Assembly: GCA_022825705.1 (NCBI GenBank)
Contig: JAJDWH010000043.1
Location: forward strand, 62,001-126,000
Reading direction: 5' to 3'
Length of the DNA: 64,000 nt
Source of the DNA: Alphaproteobacteria bacterium
GTDB taxonomy: Bacteria; Pseudomonadota; Alphaproteobacteria; TMED109
The notes beneath the pieces were generated by a model. That model had not been told where the DNA came from and made no database searches. It saw only the letters and a program-made list of their open reading frames with translations. The stretch's first letter is position 1, and every line of letters begins with the position of its first letter. The translations under genes were made by a program, and so were the position numbers. Shown here piece by piece: positions 50,229-60,344 of this stretch.

Positions 50229-51268
50229 GTAATGTCGGCTACCGTCTGGTCACTGTGGTAATGCCGCAGGAGGGAGGGAACGTGTGATGCAACAACGTGT
50301 CGTTCGCTGCATCCGCTAACCCGAGGCGTCAGCAGGCAGGCCGACCGTCCGTTCACCTGTAACGGCCGGCACCTCCTCTCGGACCGGCTTGCTGGCGCCA
50401 AGCGCGAAGGGGCGCTTCGCCGATCCGCCAACATCCCCTTGCGGTCCGGTCGGTGGCGTCTCTTCGCGCGATCCTGCGCCCGTCGAGTTGGAGCTGGGTG
50501 CGCCATGGTCTGGTCTGCGTTCGGCCAGCTGGGGGGAGTGGAGTTCTTCGGGTCGCGCGACCAACGTACTCGCAGCACGCCATGCGACCTGACGGCCGTT
50601 CAGGAAAAGCTCCAAGCTGACGCTACGGACATCAACGCCATCGGGTTGATGAGCCGGTTTGCCGACGATCCTAACGCCACGTCCCAGCGCCTTGTTCTGG
50701 TCTCGGCTTTCCCAGTCGACAGCCGTTCCGATCCACCGAAAGGTGTCCGGTAACGCTCGCTGCGGCGGGTGCCCATCCGGATGTCCAGCCGTTTCCCCAA
50801 TCCGTCCACAGGTTTTCCACCCGTCGCGGGTGCCGGCTGCCGGCTTTGCCTGGAGCAGACACGCGCAGCCGGGCAAAGCTGTGCGCAGTGTAATCCCATG
50901 CAAGGAAATGAAACGCGGAGACCCTTGATCCGACTGCCAAATGTTCACGAGCGTCGGGTCCAACTCGGTTGAACCCGCTTCGAGAAACTGTATGGTGTTC
51001 ATGCGGACTTTCCGTGATCGTCTCCTTAGATGTGTGAAGTGTGGCGTCGCGAAGGTCGGCAGCCGCCATTTGTGCCTGCGCGCGCAATGGCCGGGGGACG
51101 ACCCTCCCCTTCCGCGACATCATCGTGGATCCCGTAGGTCGTACTAATCCGGGCATGTCTCGCGCTTGGCTGTGCAAGCCGGGCTGGCGGGCTCGGCGCA
51201 AATTTGAAGGAAGCACCGGGTGAGCGCTTCCCGCAGGTGCGGGAACGGTCGGCCGGTAATGAGGCGCC

Positions 51269-52924
51269 TTGACGCAGAACGTGAACGCATTTCCTGAACT
51301 TGGGCGGCCGGAACTACTCGAGTTCGCCCAGTCCATCGCCAACGAGCGTTTGATTGATACCGACGTGGTGCTGGGCGCCATGGAAGAAGCCGTGCAGGTA
51401 GCGGCGCTGCGAAAGTACGGTCAGGACCTCGAGGTGAAGGCAAGCATCGACCGGAAATCCGGCGAGATCACACTCCAGCGGGTGCTGGAGGTGGCCGATC
51501 CGGTCGACGACTGGCATCGACAGATCAGCCTTGAGGACGGGAAAGCGCGCGATCCGGACGCAAAGATTGGTGATCGGCTCCACGAGCCGCTGCCGCCGAT
51601 CGACCTGGGGCGCCTGTCCGCGCAGACGGCCAAGCAGGTGGTGTACCGCCTCGTCCGCGAGGCCGAACGCAAGCGCCAGTACGAGGAATTCAAGGGCCGT
51701 GTCGGCGAGATCATCAACGGCATCGTCAAACGTTTCGAGTACGGCAACGTGATCGTGGATCTGGGCCGCGCGGAAGGGTTCATGCGCCGCGACCAGACCC
51801 TGGCCAAGGAGGCGTACCGGACCGGCGACCGGATCCGCGCGTACATCATGGAGGTGCGTGAGGAGACCCGGGGCCCGCAGATCCTGCTGTCACGAGCGTG
51901 CAACGAATTTCTCGTAAAGCTGTTTGCCCAGGAAGTTCCGGAGATCTACGACGGGATCGTGGAGATCGTTGCCGCCGCCCGCGACCCAGGGAGTCGCGCC
52001 AAGATCGCGGTGATTTCGAATGATCCGGGGATCGACCCCGTGGGTGCCTGCGTCGGGATGCGGGGCAGCCGGGTTCAGGCCGTCGTGGGCGAGCTGCAGG
52101 GTGAGCGCGTCGACATCATCCAGTGGTCCCCCGACACTGCCACGTTCATCGTCAACGCGCTGGTTCCGGCCGAGGTGACAAAGGTCATTCTCGATGATGA
52201 AGCGACGCGGGTGGAAGTGGTGGTGCCCGAGAACCAGCAGAGCTACGCCATCGGCCGGCGCGGCCAGAACGTGCGCCTCGCAACGAAACTGACCGGTTGG
52301 GAGATCAAGATCCTTACCGAGAAGATGGAATCCGACCGGCGGCAGGACGAGCTGCGGCAGCTCATCAAGATGTTCGTCAAGACCCTCGACGTCGACGAAG
52401 TGGTCGCGCACCTGCTGGTGACGGAAGGCTTCGACTCGCTGGAGGCCATCGCGTTCGTCCCATTCGAGGAACTTGCGGAAATCGAAGGCCTTCGGGAGGA
52501 AGTTGCCGAGGAGCTCCGCGAGCGCGCCACGAAGGTGATCCTTGAGCGCAACGAGGAGCTGCTGAAAGTCCGGACCAAGCTGGGCGTGACCGACGAGGTT
52601 GCTGCCATCGAGCAGCTCAGCCCGTCCATGCTGGTGGTGCTGGGTCTCAACAGCGTGCGGACGCTCGACCAACTCGCGGATCTTTCGAACGACGAACTGA
52701 CCGAGTTGCTGGCCGACAAGGTGGCCGTGGAAAAGCTCCGCGTGTTCTACCAGGCCAACGACGAGGAGATGGGGCCCGGCATCCAGCTGCCCGACGTGGA
52801 GCTCGAACAGGACGAGGCAAACCAGGTGATCATGGCGGCCCGGGCGCACTGGTTCGCCGATGACGATGCCGGTTCGGACGCCGCCAGAGCAGACGCGCCC
52901 CCGACGGCGGAAACGACTGCATGA
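51269..52924 (+). CDS. nusA: Transcription termination/antitermination protein NusA
   Basis: 551 residues from TTG 51269, with GTG 51281 as an alternative. Domain order: N-terminal RNA-polymerase-binding domain (residues 1-130), S1 (KRFEYGNVIVDLGRAEGFM), KH1 with VGMRGSRVQAVVGELQGERVD, KH2 with AIGRRGQNVRLA, and two C-terminal helix-hairpin-helix AR repeats. It controls pausing, termination and antitermination. The usual upstream partner rimP is absent. The TGA overlaps the next ATG. Confidence 0.96.
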   Translation: MTQNVNAFPELGRPELLEFAQSIANERLIDTDVVLGAMEEAVQVAALRKYGQDLEVKASIDRKSGEITLQRVLEVADPVDDWHRQISLEDGKARDPDAKIGDRLHEPLPPIDLGRLSAQTAKQVVYRLVREAERKRQYEEFKGRVGEIINGIVKRFEYGNVIVDLGRAEGFMRRDQTLAKEAYRTGDRIRAYIMEVREETRGPQILLSRACNEFLVKLFAQEVPEIYDGIVEIVAAARDPGSRAKIAVISNDPGIDPVGACVGMRGSRVQAVVGELQGERVDIIQWSPDTATFIVNALVPAEVTKVILDDEATRVEVVVPENQQSYAIGRRGQNVRLATKLTGWEIKILTEKMESDRRQDELRQLIKMFVKTLDVDEVVAHLLVTEGFDSLEAIAFVPFEELAEIEGLREEVAEELRERATKVILERNEELLKVRTKLGVTDEVAAIEQLSPSMLVVLGLNSVRTLDQLADLSNDELTELLADKVAVEKLRVFYQANDEEMGPGIQLPDVELEQDEANQVIMAARAHWFADDDAGSDAARADAPPTAETTA

Positions 52925-53526
52925 TGGCCGCGCGGACCACCGAAGACGCCGGCACCCGCCGCTGCATCGTGGCGCGGACGGTGGAAGCGCGAACCGGCCT
53001 CGTGCGGTTCGTCGCAAATGGCGCGCACGTCGTCCCGGATCTCGCGGAACGCCTGCCTGGCCGGGGGGCATGGGTCGGAGCCCGGCGGAGCCGGATCGAC
53101 GAGGCGGTTCGGCGCAACCTGTTTTCCCGGGCCTTCCAGCGCCGGGTCGATGTACCTCCGGACCTTGCCGGACAGGTGGAGGGGCTGGTCGCCAGACGGG
53201 TGATTGACCTGGTGGGGCTCGCCCGCCGGGCAGGTCATGCAGTGTACGGACGGGACCGGTGCCTCGAGGCCATCAACTCGGGCGCCGTCGGGCTGCTGAT
53301 CGTGGCGGATGACGCCGGAACGGAGTCGCGTCGGATGTTGCGCACGGCCGACGCGTGCAGCGTCGCCACTGGCACGGGCCCGTCCAAGGCCAAGCTCGGA
53401 ACTCCTTTCGGCGTTGACAGCGCCGCCTACGTCGCGGTTTGGGCCGGATCACTCTGTGACCGGATCAAGCGCGATCTGCAACGCCTGGCCGGCCTGCGTC
53501 CGGCCGAACACGGAAATCAGGCATGA
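52921..53526 (+). CDS. YlxR (DUF448) RNA-binding protein with L7Ae-like domain
   Basis: 201 residues. The N-terminal DUF448 domain reads TRRCIVARTVEARTGLVRFV and GRGAWVGA, as in YlxR. The C-terminal half (VIDLVGLARRAGHAVYGRDRCLEAINSG) resembles L7Ae/YlxQ RNA-binding folds. The fusion is common in alphaproteobacteria. It lies between nusA and infB, both overlapping by 4 bases, and probably binds RNA or RNase P. Confidence 0.9.
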   Translation: MMAARTTEDAGTRRCIVARTVEARTGLVRFVANGAHVVPDLAERLPGRGAWVGARRSRIDEAVRRNLFSRAFQRRVDVPPDLAGQVEGLVARRVIDLVGLARRAGHAVYGRDRCLEAINSGAVGLLIVADDAGTESRRMLRTADACSVATGTGPSKAKLGTPFGVDSAAYVAVWAGSLCDRIKRDLQRLAGLRPAEHGNQA

Positions 53527-56402
53527 CCGATAAACCCCTTGGCCTAGATCCCGACGCCAAAGGCGGAAGTCCCGAGAGCCTCCAGCTCAGCCGCACGGTG
53601 AGCGGGGGCACGGTGCGCCAGAACTTCTCACGCGGTCGGAGCAAGCCGGTCGAGGTCGAGCGTCGCAAGAAGCGGGTCTTCAAGAAGGGCGCCGGCGGGC
53701 GCATGGAGGAGGACAAGGCCAAGGCGACGTCGTCCACGCTGACCCCGCGGCCGACCATCGCGCCATCGACCGGTCGGACCGACACCGTATCGCCTCCGCC
53801 CCCGACACCTCAGCGCAAAAGCGCTCCCAGCGGTCTGTCGGAAGGAGAGCGCCGGGCGCGGCTCCGGGCCCTTGAAGAACGGGCCCGACGGCTTGCCGAG
53901 CCTCTGCCCGAGATGACCGAGCAGGTGACGATCGTGCCGCCCCCCGAGCAGGAGCTCGAAGCGCCGCCCGAGGCGCGCCGACGCCCGCCCGAACGACCGG
54001 CACCGACCCAGGATCCGTTGGACGCCGGGCCGCCGCCGATGGAAGAGGGCGACCCGGGCGTCATCGAAGACCCCTCCCGTTCACTTGGACCGGACGTCCG
54101 CGTGGTCGCCAGAGCGCCCCGGCCTTCCGGCCGCGATGAAGCCGATCCGGACGCCCCGCCGCCCGCGATGCGCGGGCCGCGACCGCACCGCGACCGACCC
54201 GCCGGACCGAGGGCTCCGGGAGCCGGTCCAGCCGGTCCAAGGTCCGGCGCCCCGCGCTCGAGCGAGGCCCGAACCGGAGGTCCGGGGCATCCGGGTTCCC
54301 GGCCGGGCGGTCCTCGCCCTGCAGGCTCTCGCCCGTCCGGGCCGCGACCGGCCGGGCAGCGTCCCCAGGGCTCTCGCCCCGCCGCCCCGCGGCCGACGGT
54401 ACCCCGGCCGCCGGAGACGACCGAGCGTTCACGCAAGCCCCGCAACCGGCCGCGCCGGGAGGCCCGCAAGCAGGCGAACCGGGCCGACCAGACCGAACGT
54501 CGGCGTTCGGGAAAGATCACGGTCCAGCAGGCGCTGGACGACACCGAGCGCCAGCGCTCGCTGGCCTCTGTCCGCCGCGCGCGTGAGCGCGAGCGGCAAG
54601 CGCAGCGCCGGGCGCAGGGCAGTACCGCCCAGAAGGTCGTACGCGAGGTCGTCGTCCCCGAGGCGATCACGGTGCAGGAACTGGCCAACCGGATGGCCGT
54701 GCGGAGCGCCGAAGTGGTCAAGACCCTGATGGGCCTTGGCGTCATGGCGACCGTGACCCAGACCATCGACGCGGACACCGCGGAACTCGTGGTCGAGGAA
54801 CTCGGCCACCGTGTGAAACGGGTGTCGGCCGCGGACGTCGAGATCGGTCTCAAGGCGGCCGAGGACAGCCCCGAGGACCTGGTCCAGCGCAGCCCGGTCG
54901 TGACCGTGATGGGGCACGTCGATCACGGCAAGACGTCGATCCTCGATGCACTCCGTTCGACGGACGTGGCGGCCAAGGAGGCCGGCGGCATCACGCAGCA
55001 CGTGGGGGCGTATCAGGTCACCACCGAGGGTGGCCAGAAGATCACGTTCATCGACACGCCCGGGCACGCGGCGTTCACCGCGATGCGGGCCCGCGGGGCG
55101 GACGTCACGGACATCGTGGTGCTGGTCGTGGCCGCCGACGACGGGGTCATGGCCCAGACGATCGAGGCCGCGCAGCACGCCCGGGCCGCCAACAAGCAGA
55201 TCGTGCTCGCGATCAACAAGATCGATACGCCGGGGGCGGATCCCGAGCGGGTAAAGAATCAGCTGCTGCAGCACGAGATCATCACCGAGGACCATGGCGG
55301 TGACGTGATCCCGGTCGAGGTGTCGGCGACCAAGAAGACCAACCTGGACGGCCTGATCAACGCGATTCTGCTGCAGGCCGAGATGGCGGACCTGAAGGCC
55401 AACCCGAAACGGTCTGCGGAGGGCGTCGTCATCGAGGCGCGCCTGGACCGGGGCCGTGGCGTGGTTGCGACCCTGCTGGTGCAGCGTGGCTCGCTCCGGG
55501 TGGGGGACATCGTGGTCGCAGGGTCCAAGTGGGGCCGAGTGCGGGCACTGACCGACGAGCGCGGCGCGAAGGTGCAGGGGGCGGCGCCATCAGTGCCGGT
55601 CGAGATGCTCGGCCTGAGCGAGGTTCCCGAGGCGGGTGACGAGTTCGTCGTGGTCAAGAGCGACGCGCGGGCACGCGAAGTCAGCGAGTACCGCGAGCGC
55701 ATGGAGAAGCAGAAGCGGGTGGCGGCACTGGCGAAGGGCACCAACGTCGAGGAGATGCTCCTGAGCATGGGCACCGCCCAGCGCCAGACGGTCGCCGTCA
55801 TCATCAAGGCGGATGCGCACGGGTCGCTGCAGGCGATCGCCCAGGCGTTGACGGCGCTGACGACCGAAGAGGTGGGCTGCCAGATCCTGTACCAGGGTGT
55901 CGGCGCCATCACCGAGTCGGATGTGACCCTGGCGGCGGCGACGCCGGCGCTGGTGATCGGCTTCAACGTCCGTGCCGATGCGGTGTCCAGGCAGCTGGCG
56001 CGTCGACAGGGCGTGGACATCCGCTACTTCGGGCTCATCCACGAGCTGATCGACGACGTCCGGTCGATGCTCTCCGATCTACTCGCGCCCGAGATTCGCG
56101 AGGACTTCCTCGGCTACGCCCGCATCAAGCAGGTGTTCCAGGTCAGCAAGATCGGCAACGTGGCCGGCTGCGAGGTCACCGAAGGCGTGGTCCGCCGCGG
56201 CGCCAAGGTGCGCCTGCTTCGCGACAACGTCGTCATCCATACGGGCACGCTGGCCACGCTCAAGCGGTTCAAGGATGACGTCGACGAAGTGCGCTCCGGC
56301 ACCGAATGCGGGATGTCGTTCGAGAACTACGAGGACATCCGGGCCGAGGACGTCATCGAGTGCTTCGTTGCGCGTGAGGAACGGCGCACGCTGGGAGACT
56401 AG
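53523..56402 (+). CDS. infB: Translation initiation factor IF-2
   Basis: 959 residues. The N-terminal third is a low-complexity, Pro/Arg/Gly-rich region (bases about 54120-54420, with repeated GPRPAG/SRP-like units), typical of alphaproteobacterial IF-2. The G domain has [14 protein letters not shown] and NKID, followed by domains II to IV with the C-terminal initiator-tRNA-binding domain. It places fMet-tRNA on the 30S subunit. The start overlaps the YlxR gene stop (ATGA). Confidence 0.97.
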   Translation: MTDKPLGLDPDAKGGSPESLQLSRTVSGGTVRQNFSRGRSKPVEVERRKKRVFKKGAGGRMEEDKAKATSSTLTPRPTIAPSTGRTDTVSPPPPTPQRKSAPSGLSEGERRARLRALEERARRLAEPLPEMTEQVTIVPPPEQELEAPPEARRRPPERPAPTQDPLDAGPPPMEEGDPGVIEDPSRSLGPDVRVVARAPRPSGRDEADPDAPPPAMRGPRPHRDRPAGPRAPGAGPAGPRSGAPRSSEARTGGPGHPGSRPGGPRPAGSRPSGPRPAGQRPQGSRPAAPRPTVPRPPETTERSRKPRNRPRREARKQANRADQTERRRSGKITVQQALDDTERQRSLASVRRARERERQAQRRAQGSTAQKVVREVVVPEAITVQELANRMAVRSAEVVKTLMGLGVMATVTQTIDADTAELVVEELGHRVKRVSAADVEIGLKAAEDSPEDLVQRSPVVTVMGHVDHGKTSILDALRSTDVAAKEAGGITQHVGAYQVTTEGGQKITFIDTPGHAAFTAMRARGADVTDIVVLVVAADDGVMAQTIEAAQHARAANKQIVLAINKIDTPGADPERVKNQLLQHEIITEDHGGDVIPVEVSATKKTNLDGLINAILLQAEMADLKANPKRSAEGVVIEARLDRGRGVVATLLVQRGSLRVGDIVVAGSKWGRVRALTDERGAKVQGAAPSVPVEMLGLSEVPEAGDEFVVVKSDARAREVSEYRERMEKQKRVAALAKGTNVEEMLLSMGTAQRQTVAVIIKADAHGSLQAIAQALTALTTEEVGCQILYQGVGAITESDVTLAAATPALVIGFNVRADAVSRQLARRQGVDIRYFGLIHELIDDVRSMLSDLLAPEIREDFLGYARIKQVFQVSKIGNVAGCEVTEGVVRRGAKVRLLRDNVVIHTGTLATLKRFKDDVDEVRSGTECGMSFENYEDIRAEDVIECFVAREERRTLGD

Positions 56403-56407
56403 GTGCC

Positions 56408-56791
56408 GTGGCTGCAGGCCGATGGGAGAGCGCCCGGAAGTACCGGGTCGGGCGCGCGGTCCAGGAAGCGCTGGCCCACGTACTTGCCGGTGATTCGCTC
56501 CGGGACCCGGTGCTTCGTGATGCCAACGTCACGGTCCTCGAGGTGCGGATGAGTCCGGACCTCCGGCGCGCCGACGTCTTCATTCTGCCGTTCGGCATGG
56601 ACCGGGCGGATGCACCGGCCGAACTGCTGGAGCGCCTTGTCCGGGCGGCGCCGTACCTCGCCGGAGCCGTGGCCCGCCAGGCGCGTCTCCGGTACGCACC
56701 GAAACTTCATTTCCGGCTGGACCAGCAGCTGGACCGGGCAGCGGATGTCGACCGCCTCCTCGACGCCCCGTCGCCGGTTGATGCAGCCTGA
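56408..56791 (+). CDS. rbfA: Ribosome-binding factor A
   Basis: 127 residues from GTG 56408, five bases after infB. KH-type fold: KYRVGRAVQEALAHVLAGDSL, then LRDANVTVLEVRMSPDLRRADVFI, here quoted only in short words as RMSPDLRRADVF. It assists 30S maturation. The stop overlaps truB by 11 bases. Confidence 0.94.
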   Translation: MAAGRWESARKYRVGRAVQEALAHVLAGDSLRDPVLRDANVTVLEVRMSPDLRRADVFILPFGMDRADAPAELLERLVRAAPYLAGAVARQARLRYAPKLHFRLDQQLDRAADVDRLLDAPSPVDAA

Positions 56792-57713
56792 GCCCACCGG
56801 CTGGCTTGTTCTGGACAAGCCCGCCGGAATGTCGTCGGCGCGCGCTGTCGCACAGGTGAAACGGCTGCTCGGCGCCTCGAAGGCGGGTCACGCGGGCACG
56901 CTGGATCCGCTCGCCACGGGTGTCCTGCCGATAGCCGTCGGGGAGGCCACCAAGACGATGCAATGGGCGATGGAGGGCATCAAGGCCTATCGCTTCCGGG
57001 TCCGCTGGGGCGAAGCCCGCGACACCCTCGATGCCGGCGGCAAGGTCACGGGATGCAGCTCGACCCGACCGTCTTCCGGGGCGATCCGCAGGGCCTTGCC
57101 GGCGTTCACGGGGACGATCACGCAGATTCCGCCCGCGTACTCCGCCGTCCATGTCCAGGGCAGGCGCGCCTACGCGTTGGCGCGGGCCGGGACCGCGGTC
57201 GAGCCGGCGCCACGCCGGGTGCAGGTGCACGAGCTCGAGCTCGTTGACGTGCCGGATGCGGATCACGCGGACTTCCACATGGCCTGCGGCAAGGGGACCT
57301 ATGTCCGGAGCCTGGCGCGGGACCTGGCCAAGGCCCTCGCCACCGAGGGGCACGTGGTCACGCTGCGGCGGACCCGGGCCGGCCGGTTCGCCGAGGATGA
57401 CGCGGTGACGGTTGCAGAACTTGCTGCAATCGCGGATAAAGGGGGGGTTGGTGCGGAACTTCTGCCCCTCGACGCAGCACTGGCCGGCATCCCGGTGCTG
57501 GAACTGACAGAGAGGGAAGCGGCACGCGCCCGGCAGGGTCGTCGTGTCTGTCCGGAGCAAGTCCCCTGCATGTTCATCGGGGAAGGGGCTGTTGTCGCCT
57601 CTTGCGACGGCCGGGCAGTGGCGGTCGGCCAGTGGAGCAACCGGGAGTTTTCTCCCCGGCGGGTCTTCCGGAACGATCCGGGGATGCGCAACCGGTCCGA
57701 AGGGAACAGTTGA
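56781..57713 (+). CDS. truB: tRNA pseudouridine synthase B
   Basis: 310 residues from ATG 56781. It makes pseudouridine 55 in the T loop of tRNA. The catalytic aspartate is in [11 protein letters not shown], and [12 protein letters not shown] is the family start. A C-terminal PUA-like region follows. The TGA overlaps the rpsO start (TGATG), so the two are coupled. Confidence 0.95.
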   Translation: MQPEPTGWLVLDKPAGMSSARAVAQVKRLLGASKAGHAGTLDPLATGVLPIAVGEATKTMQWAMEGIKAYRFRVRWGEARDTLDAGGKVTGCSSTRPSSGAIRRALPAFTGTITQIPPAYSAVHVQGRRAYALARAGTAVEPAPRRVQVHELELVDVPDADHADFHMACGKGTYVRSLARDLAKALATEGHVVTLRRTRAGRFAEDDAVTVAELAAIADKGGVGAELLPLDAALAGIPVLELTEREAARARQGRRVCPEQVPCMFIGEGAVVASCDGRAVAVGQWSNREFSPRRVFRNDPGMRNRSEGNS

Positions 57714-57982
57714 TGTCGATTACAGCCGAGCGCAAGACGGCGCTCATTTCCGAATACTCGCGGGACGGGTCCGATACGGGCTCCCCCGAGGTCCAGATCG
57801 CGATCCTGACGGAACGGATCAACAATCTCACCGAACACTGCAAGGCGAACCACAAGGACGCGGACTCACGGCGGGGGCTGGTTGGAATGGTCAACTCACG
57901 CCGCAGGCTTCTCGATTACCTTCAGAGATCCAATGAGGCCAAGTACCAGGACATCCTTCGTCGTCTCAATCTAAGGAAGTAG
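57713..57982 (+). CDS. rpsO: 30S ribosomal protein S15
   Basis: 89 residues, the normal length. [19 protein letters not shown] and [18 protein letters not shown] are the S15 signatures. It binds 16S rRNA in the central domain. It is followed by pnp after a 177-base leader with a strong hairpin. Confidence 0.97.
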   Translation: MSITAERKTALISEYSRDGSDTGSPEVQIAILTERINNLTEHCKANHKDADSRRGLVGMVNSRRRLLDYLQRSNEAKYQDILRRLNLRK

Positions 57983-58064
57983 TTGTCCGTGAACGACCGG
58001 GCCGGCCCAAGCCGGCGGGCGGCGCTCCGGATGCCGGTGGACTGTGCGCCGGTGTCCGGTTTTG

Positions 58065-58093
58065 CCGCGAGCGGGTCTGGAGTCCGCTCGCGG
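58065..58093 (+). promoter_or_regulatory. Hairpin in the rpsO-pnp spacer
   Basis: CCGCGAGCGG (58065-58074) pairs perfectly with CCGCTCGCGG (58084-58093), loop of nine bases. It lies 67 bases before pnp. In E. coli a stem in this leader is cut by RNase III and underlies autocontrol by PNPase. A like role here is inference. The stem lacks a T-run, so it is a poor terminator. Confidence 0.55.
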
Positions 58094-58159
58094 ACAAGAC
58101 GCCCGCGAACCGGACGCGGCTGGTCTGGACCAGAAATGTGAAGAGGAGCGTTTAATTCC

Positions 58160-60313
58160 ATGTTCAATATCGAACGCCAGCAAATCGATTGGGGCGGACG
58201 CCCCCTAGCCATCGAGACCGGGCTGATGGCCCGGCAGGCTGACGGCGCGGTCTTGGTCACGTACGGGGAGACCCAGGTCCTTTGCACCGCGGTGGCGCGG
58301 AAGGAAGTTCGCGAAGGCGCAGACTTTTTCCCGCTGACCGTCAACTATCAGGAAAAGATGTCGGCAGCCGGCCGCATCCCCGGCGGCTTTTTCAAGCGTG
58401 AAGGCCGGCCGTCGGAGAAGGAAACCCTGACGTCGCGGCTGATCGACCGGCCGATTCGCCCCTTGTTTCCGGCCGGGTTCCGCAACGAGCTCCAGATCAT
58501 CTGCACGGTGCTGAGCGCCGATCTCGAGAACGATCCCGACATCCCGGCAATGGTTGGCGCGTCTGCCGCCCTGGCGCTGTCGGGCGCGCCGTTCATGGGT
58601 CCGATCGCGGGGGCGCGGGTTGGCTTTGCGGACGGTGCCTACGTTCTCAACCCGCGCATTCCGGAGCTTGCCGACAGTCATCTTGATCTGGTCGTGGCCG
58701 GCACGCGGGATGGCGTGCTGATGGTGGAATCGGAAGCCAACGAGCTGTCCGAGGAGACCATGCTGGGGGCAGTGATGTTCGGCCACGAGCACATGCAGCC
58801 CGTCATCAGTGCCATCGCCGACCTGGCTGCGGCCGCCGCCCGGGAACCCTGGGCGACCGAAGAGGCCGAAGATCACAGCGCCGTGCAGGCGTTCGTCGCC
58901 GAGGCCGGTGGCGACGGCCTTCGCGCGGCCTACCAGGTGCAGGAAAAGCAGCAGCGGGTGGAGCAGGTGGCCGCGGTGCGCGCCGACGTCGGCGAGCGGG
59001 CGGGCGAAGAGCACGACGCGACGGCAGTGGGCGACGCGCTCAAGAAGCTCGAGAAGGACATCGTCCGGTCCGCCATCCTGGAGACCGGCACCCGGATCGA
59101 CGGGCGCGACGTGCAGACCGTCCGGCCGATTGAGTGCCGCGCCGGACTGCTTACGCGCACGCACGGGTCCGCGCTGTTCACGCGCGGTGAGACGCAGGCG
59201 CTGGTCAGCGTGACCCTTGGCACCACCCCCGACGAGCAGGTGGTGGAATCGCTGGACGGAGTTGCCCGCGAGCGCTTCATGCTGCACTACAACTTCCCGC
59301 CGTATTCGGTCGGTGAAACCGGCCGGATGTTCGGGCCCGGTCGCCGTGAAATCGGTCACGGCAAGCTGGCCTGGCGCGCCCTGCGCCCGCTTCTTCCCGA
59401 TGCGGAAGCCTTTCCCTACACGATCCGGGTCATCTCGGAAATCACGGAATCGAACGGATCGTCGTCGATGGCGACCGTCTGCGGGTCGTCGCTGGCCATG
59501 ATGGACGCGGGCGTCCCGGTTGCGCGCCCGGTGGCAGGCATTGCCATGGGGCTCATCAAGGAGGGCGACCAGTTCGCCGTCCTCTCGGACATTCTCGGCG
59601 ACGAGGATCACCTCGGGGACATGGACTTCAAGGTGGCCGGGACCCGGGACGGGATCACGTCGCTGCAGATGGACATCAAGATCACCGGAATCACCGAGGA
59701 GATCATGCAGACGGCCCTGAACCAGGCGCGCGACGGACGCTTCCACATCCTCGACGCGATGGAAGGGGCCCTGAGCAGCGCTCGCTCGCAGATGAGCGCG
59801 CACGCGCCGAAGATCGTCGGCATCAAGATTCCGGTGGACCGTATCCGGGAAATCATCGGCCCGGGCGGCAAGATCATCCGCGAAATCTGTGCGACGTCGG
59901 GCGCCACCGTCGACGTGAACGACGATGGCTCGGTGCAGATCGCCTCCAGCAGCCAGGAGTCCATCGATCTCGCGCTCAAGGAAATCAACAGCATCGTGGC
60001 TGAGCCCGAAATCGGCGGCATCTATGACGGAACCGTCGTGAAGGTCGTGGATTTCGGTGCGTTCGTGAACTTCTTCGGCAAGCGTGACGGCCTTGTCCAC
60101 ATCAGCGAACTCGTTCCGCGCCGCGTCCGCTCGGTCCAGGACGTCGTGCAGGAGGGGGACGAGGTCAAGGTCAAGGTGATCGAAGTCGACGACCGTGGCC
60201 GGGTCCGCCTGTCGATGAAGGCGGTGGATCAGGCGTCCGGCGAGGACCTTGCCAATCGCGCCAAGCCGGCGCCGGAGCCCGCCCGGCGCATGCGCCCGCC
60301 GGCTTGGGAGTAA
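58160..60313 (+). CDS. pnp: Polyribonucleotide nucleotidyltransferase
   Basis: 717 residues, preceded by GAAGAGGAGCG. Two RNase PH domains are separated by an alpha-helical linker. [13 protein letters not shown] is in the first and [12 protein letters not shown] with [12 protein letters not shown] in the second. A KH domain ([13 protein letters not shown]) and an S1 domain ([21 protein letters not shown]) close the protein. It degrades RNA from the 3' end using phosphate, in the degradosome or alone. Confidence 0.97.
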   Translation: MFNIERQQIDWGGRPLAIETGLMARQADGAVLVTYGETQVLCTAVARKEVREGADFFPLTVNYQEKMSAAGRIPGGFFKREGRPSEKETLTSRLIDRPIRPLFPAGFRNELQIICTVLSADLENDPDIPAMVGASAALALSGAPFMGPIAGARVGFADGAYVLNPRIPELADSHLDLVVAGTRDGVLMVESEANELSEETMLGAVMFGHEHMQPVISAIADLAAAAAREPWATEEAEDHSAVQAFVAEAGGDGLRAAYQVQEKQQRVEQVAAVRADVGERAGEEHDATAVGDALKKLEKDIVRSAILETGTRIDGRDVQTVRPIECRAGLLTRTHGSALFTRGETQALVSVTLGTTPDEQVVESLDGVARERFMLHYNFPPYSVGETGRMFGPGRREIGHGKLAWRALRPLLPDAEAFPYTIRVISEITESNGSSSMATVCGSSLAMMDAGVPVARPVAGIAMGLIKEGDQFAVLSDILGDEDHLGDMDFKVAGTRDGITSLQMDIKITGITEEIMQTALNQARDGRFHILDAMEGALSSARSQMSAHAPKIVGIKIPVDRIREIIGPGGKIIREICATSGATVDVNDDGSVQIASSSQESIDLALKEINSIVAEPEIGGIYDGTVVKVVDFGAFVNFFGKRDGLVHISELVPRRVRSVQDVVQEGDEVKVKVIEVDDRGRVRLSMKAVDQASGEDLANRAKPAPEPARRMRPPAWE

Positions 60314-60344
60314 ACTGGCGGCCGCGCGCCAGAGAGGTCCACGC

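Larger units (their letters stand above)
49356..51268. other. 1.9-kb tract without an intact gene between tRNA-Leu and nusA
   Basis: Open frames here are interrupted and none has full-length homology that I can recognise. The left half contains a probable decayed lipoprotein gene on the minus strand with a palindromic operator candidate. The right half has a 228-codon minus-strand frame (50316-51002) with no domain. rimP, which normally precedes nusA, is missing. Base composition is somewhat less GC-rich than in the flanking genes around 50160-50340 and 50880-51050. Confidence 0.7.

Noticed and set aside
50316-51002. A 228-codon minus-strand frame with an ATG
   Set aside because: No domain, no near ribosome binding site in proper spacing (AAGGAG is about 20 bases away), and it lies in a tract of decayed sequence.
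49269-51268. Integrated element using tRNA-Leu as attachment site
   Set aside because: No integrase and no second copy of the tRNA 3' end was found in the following 2 kb.
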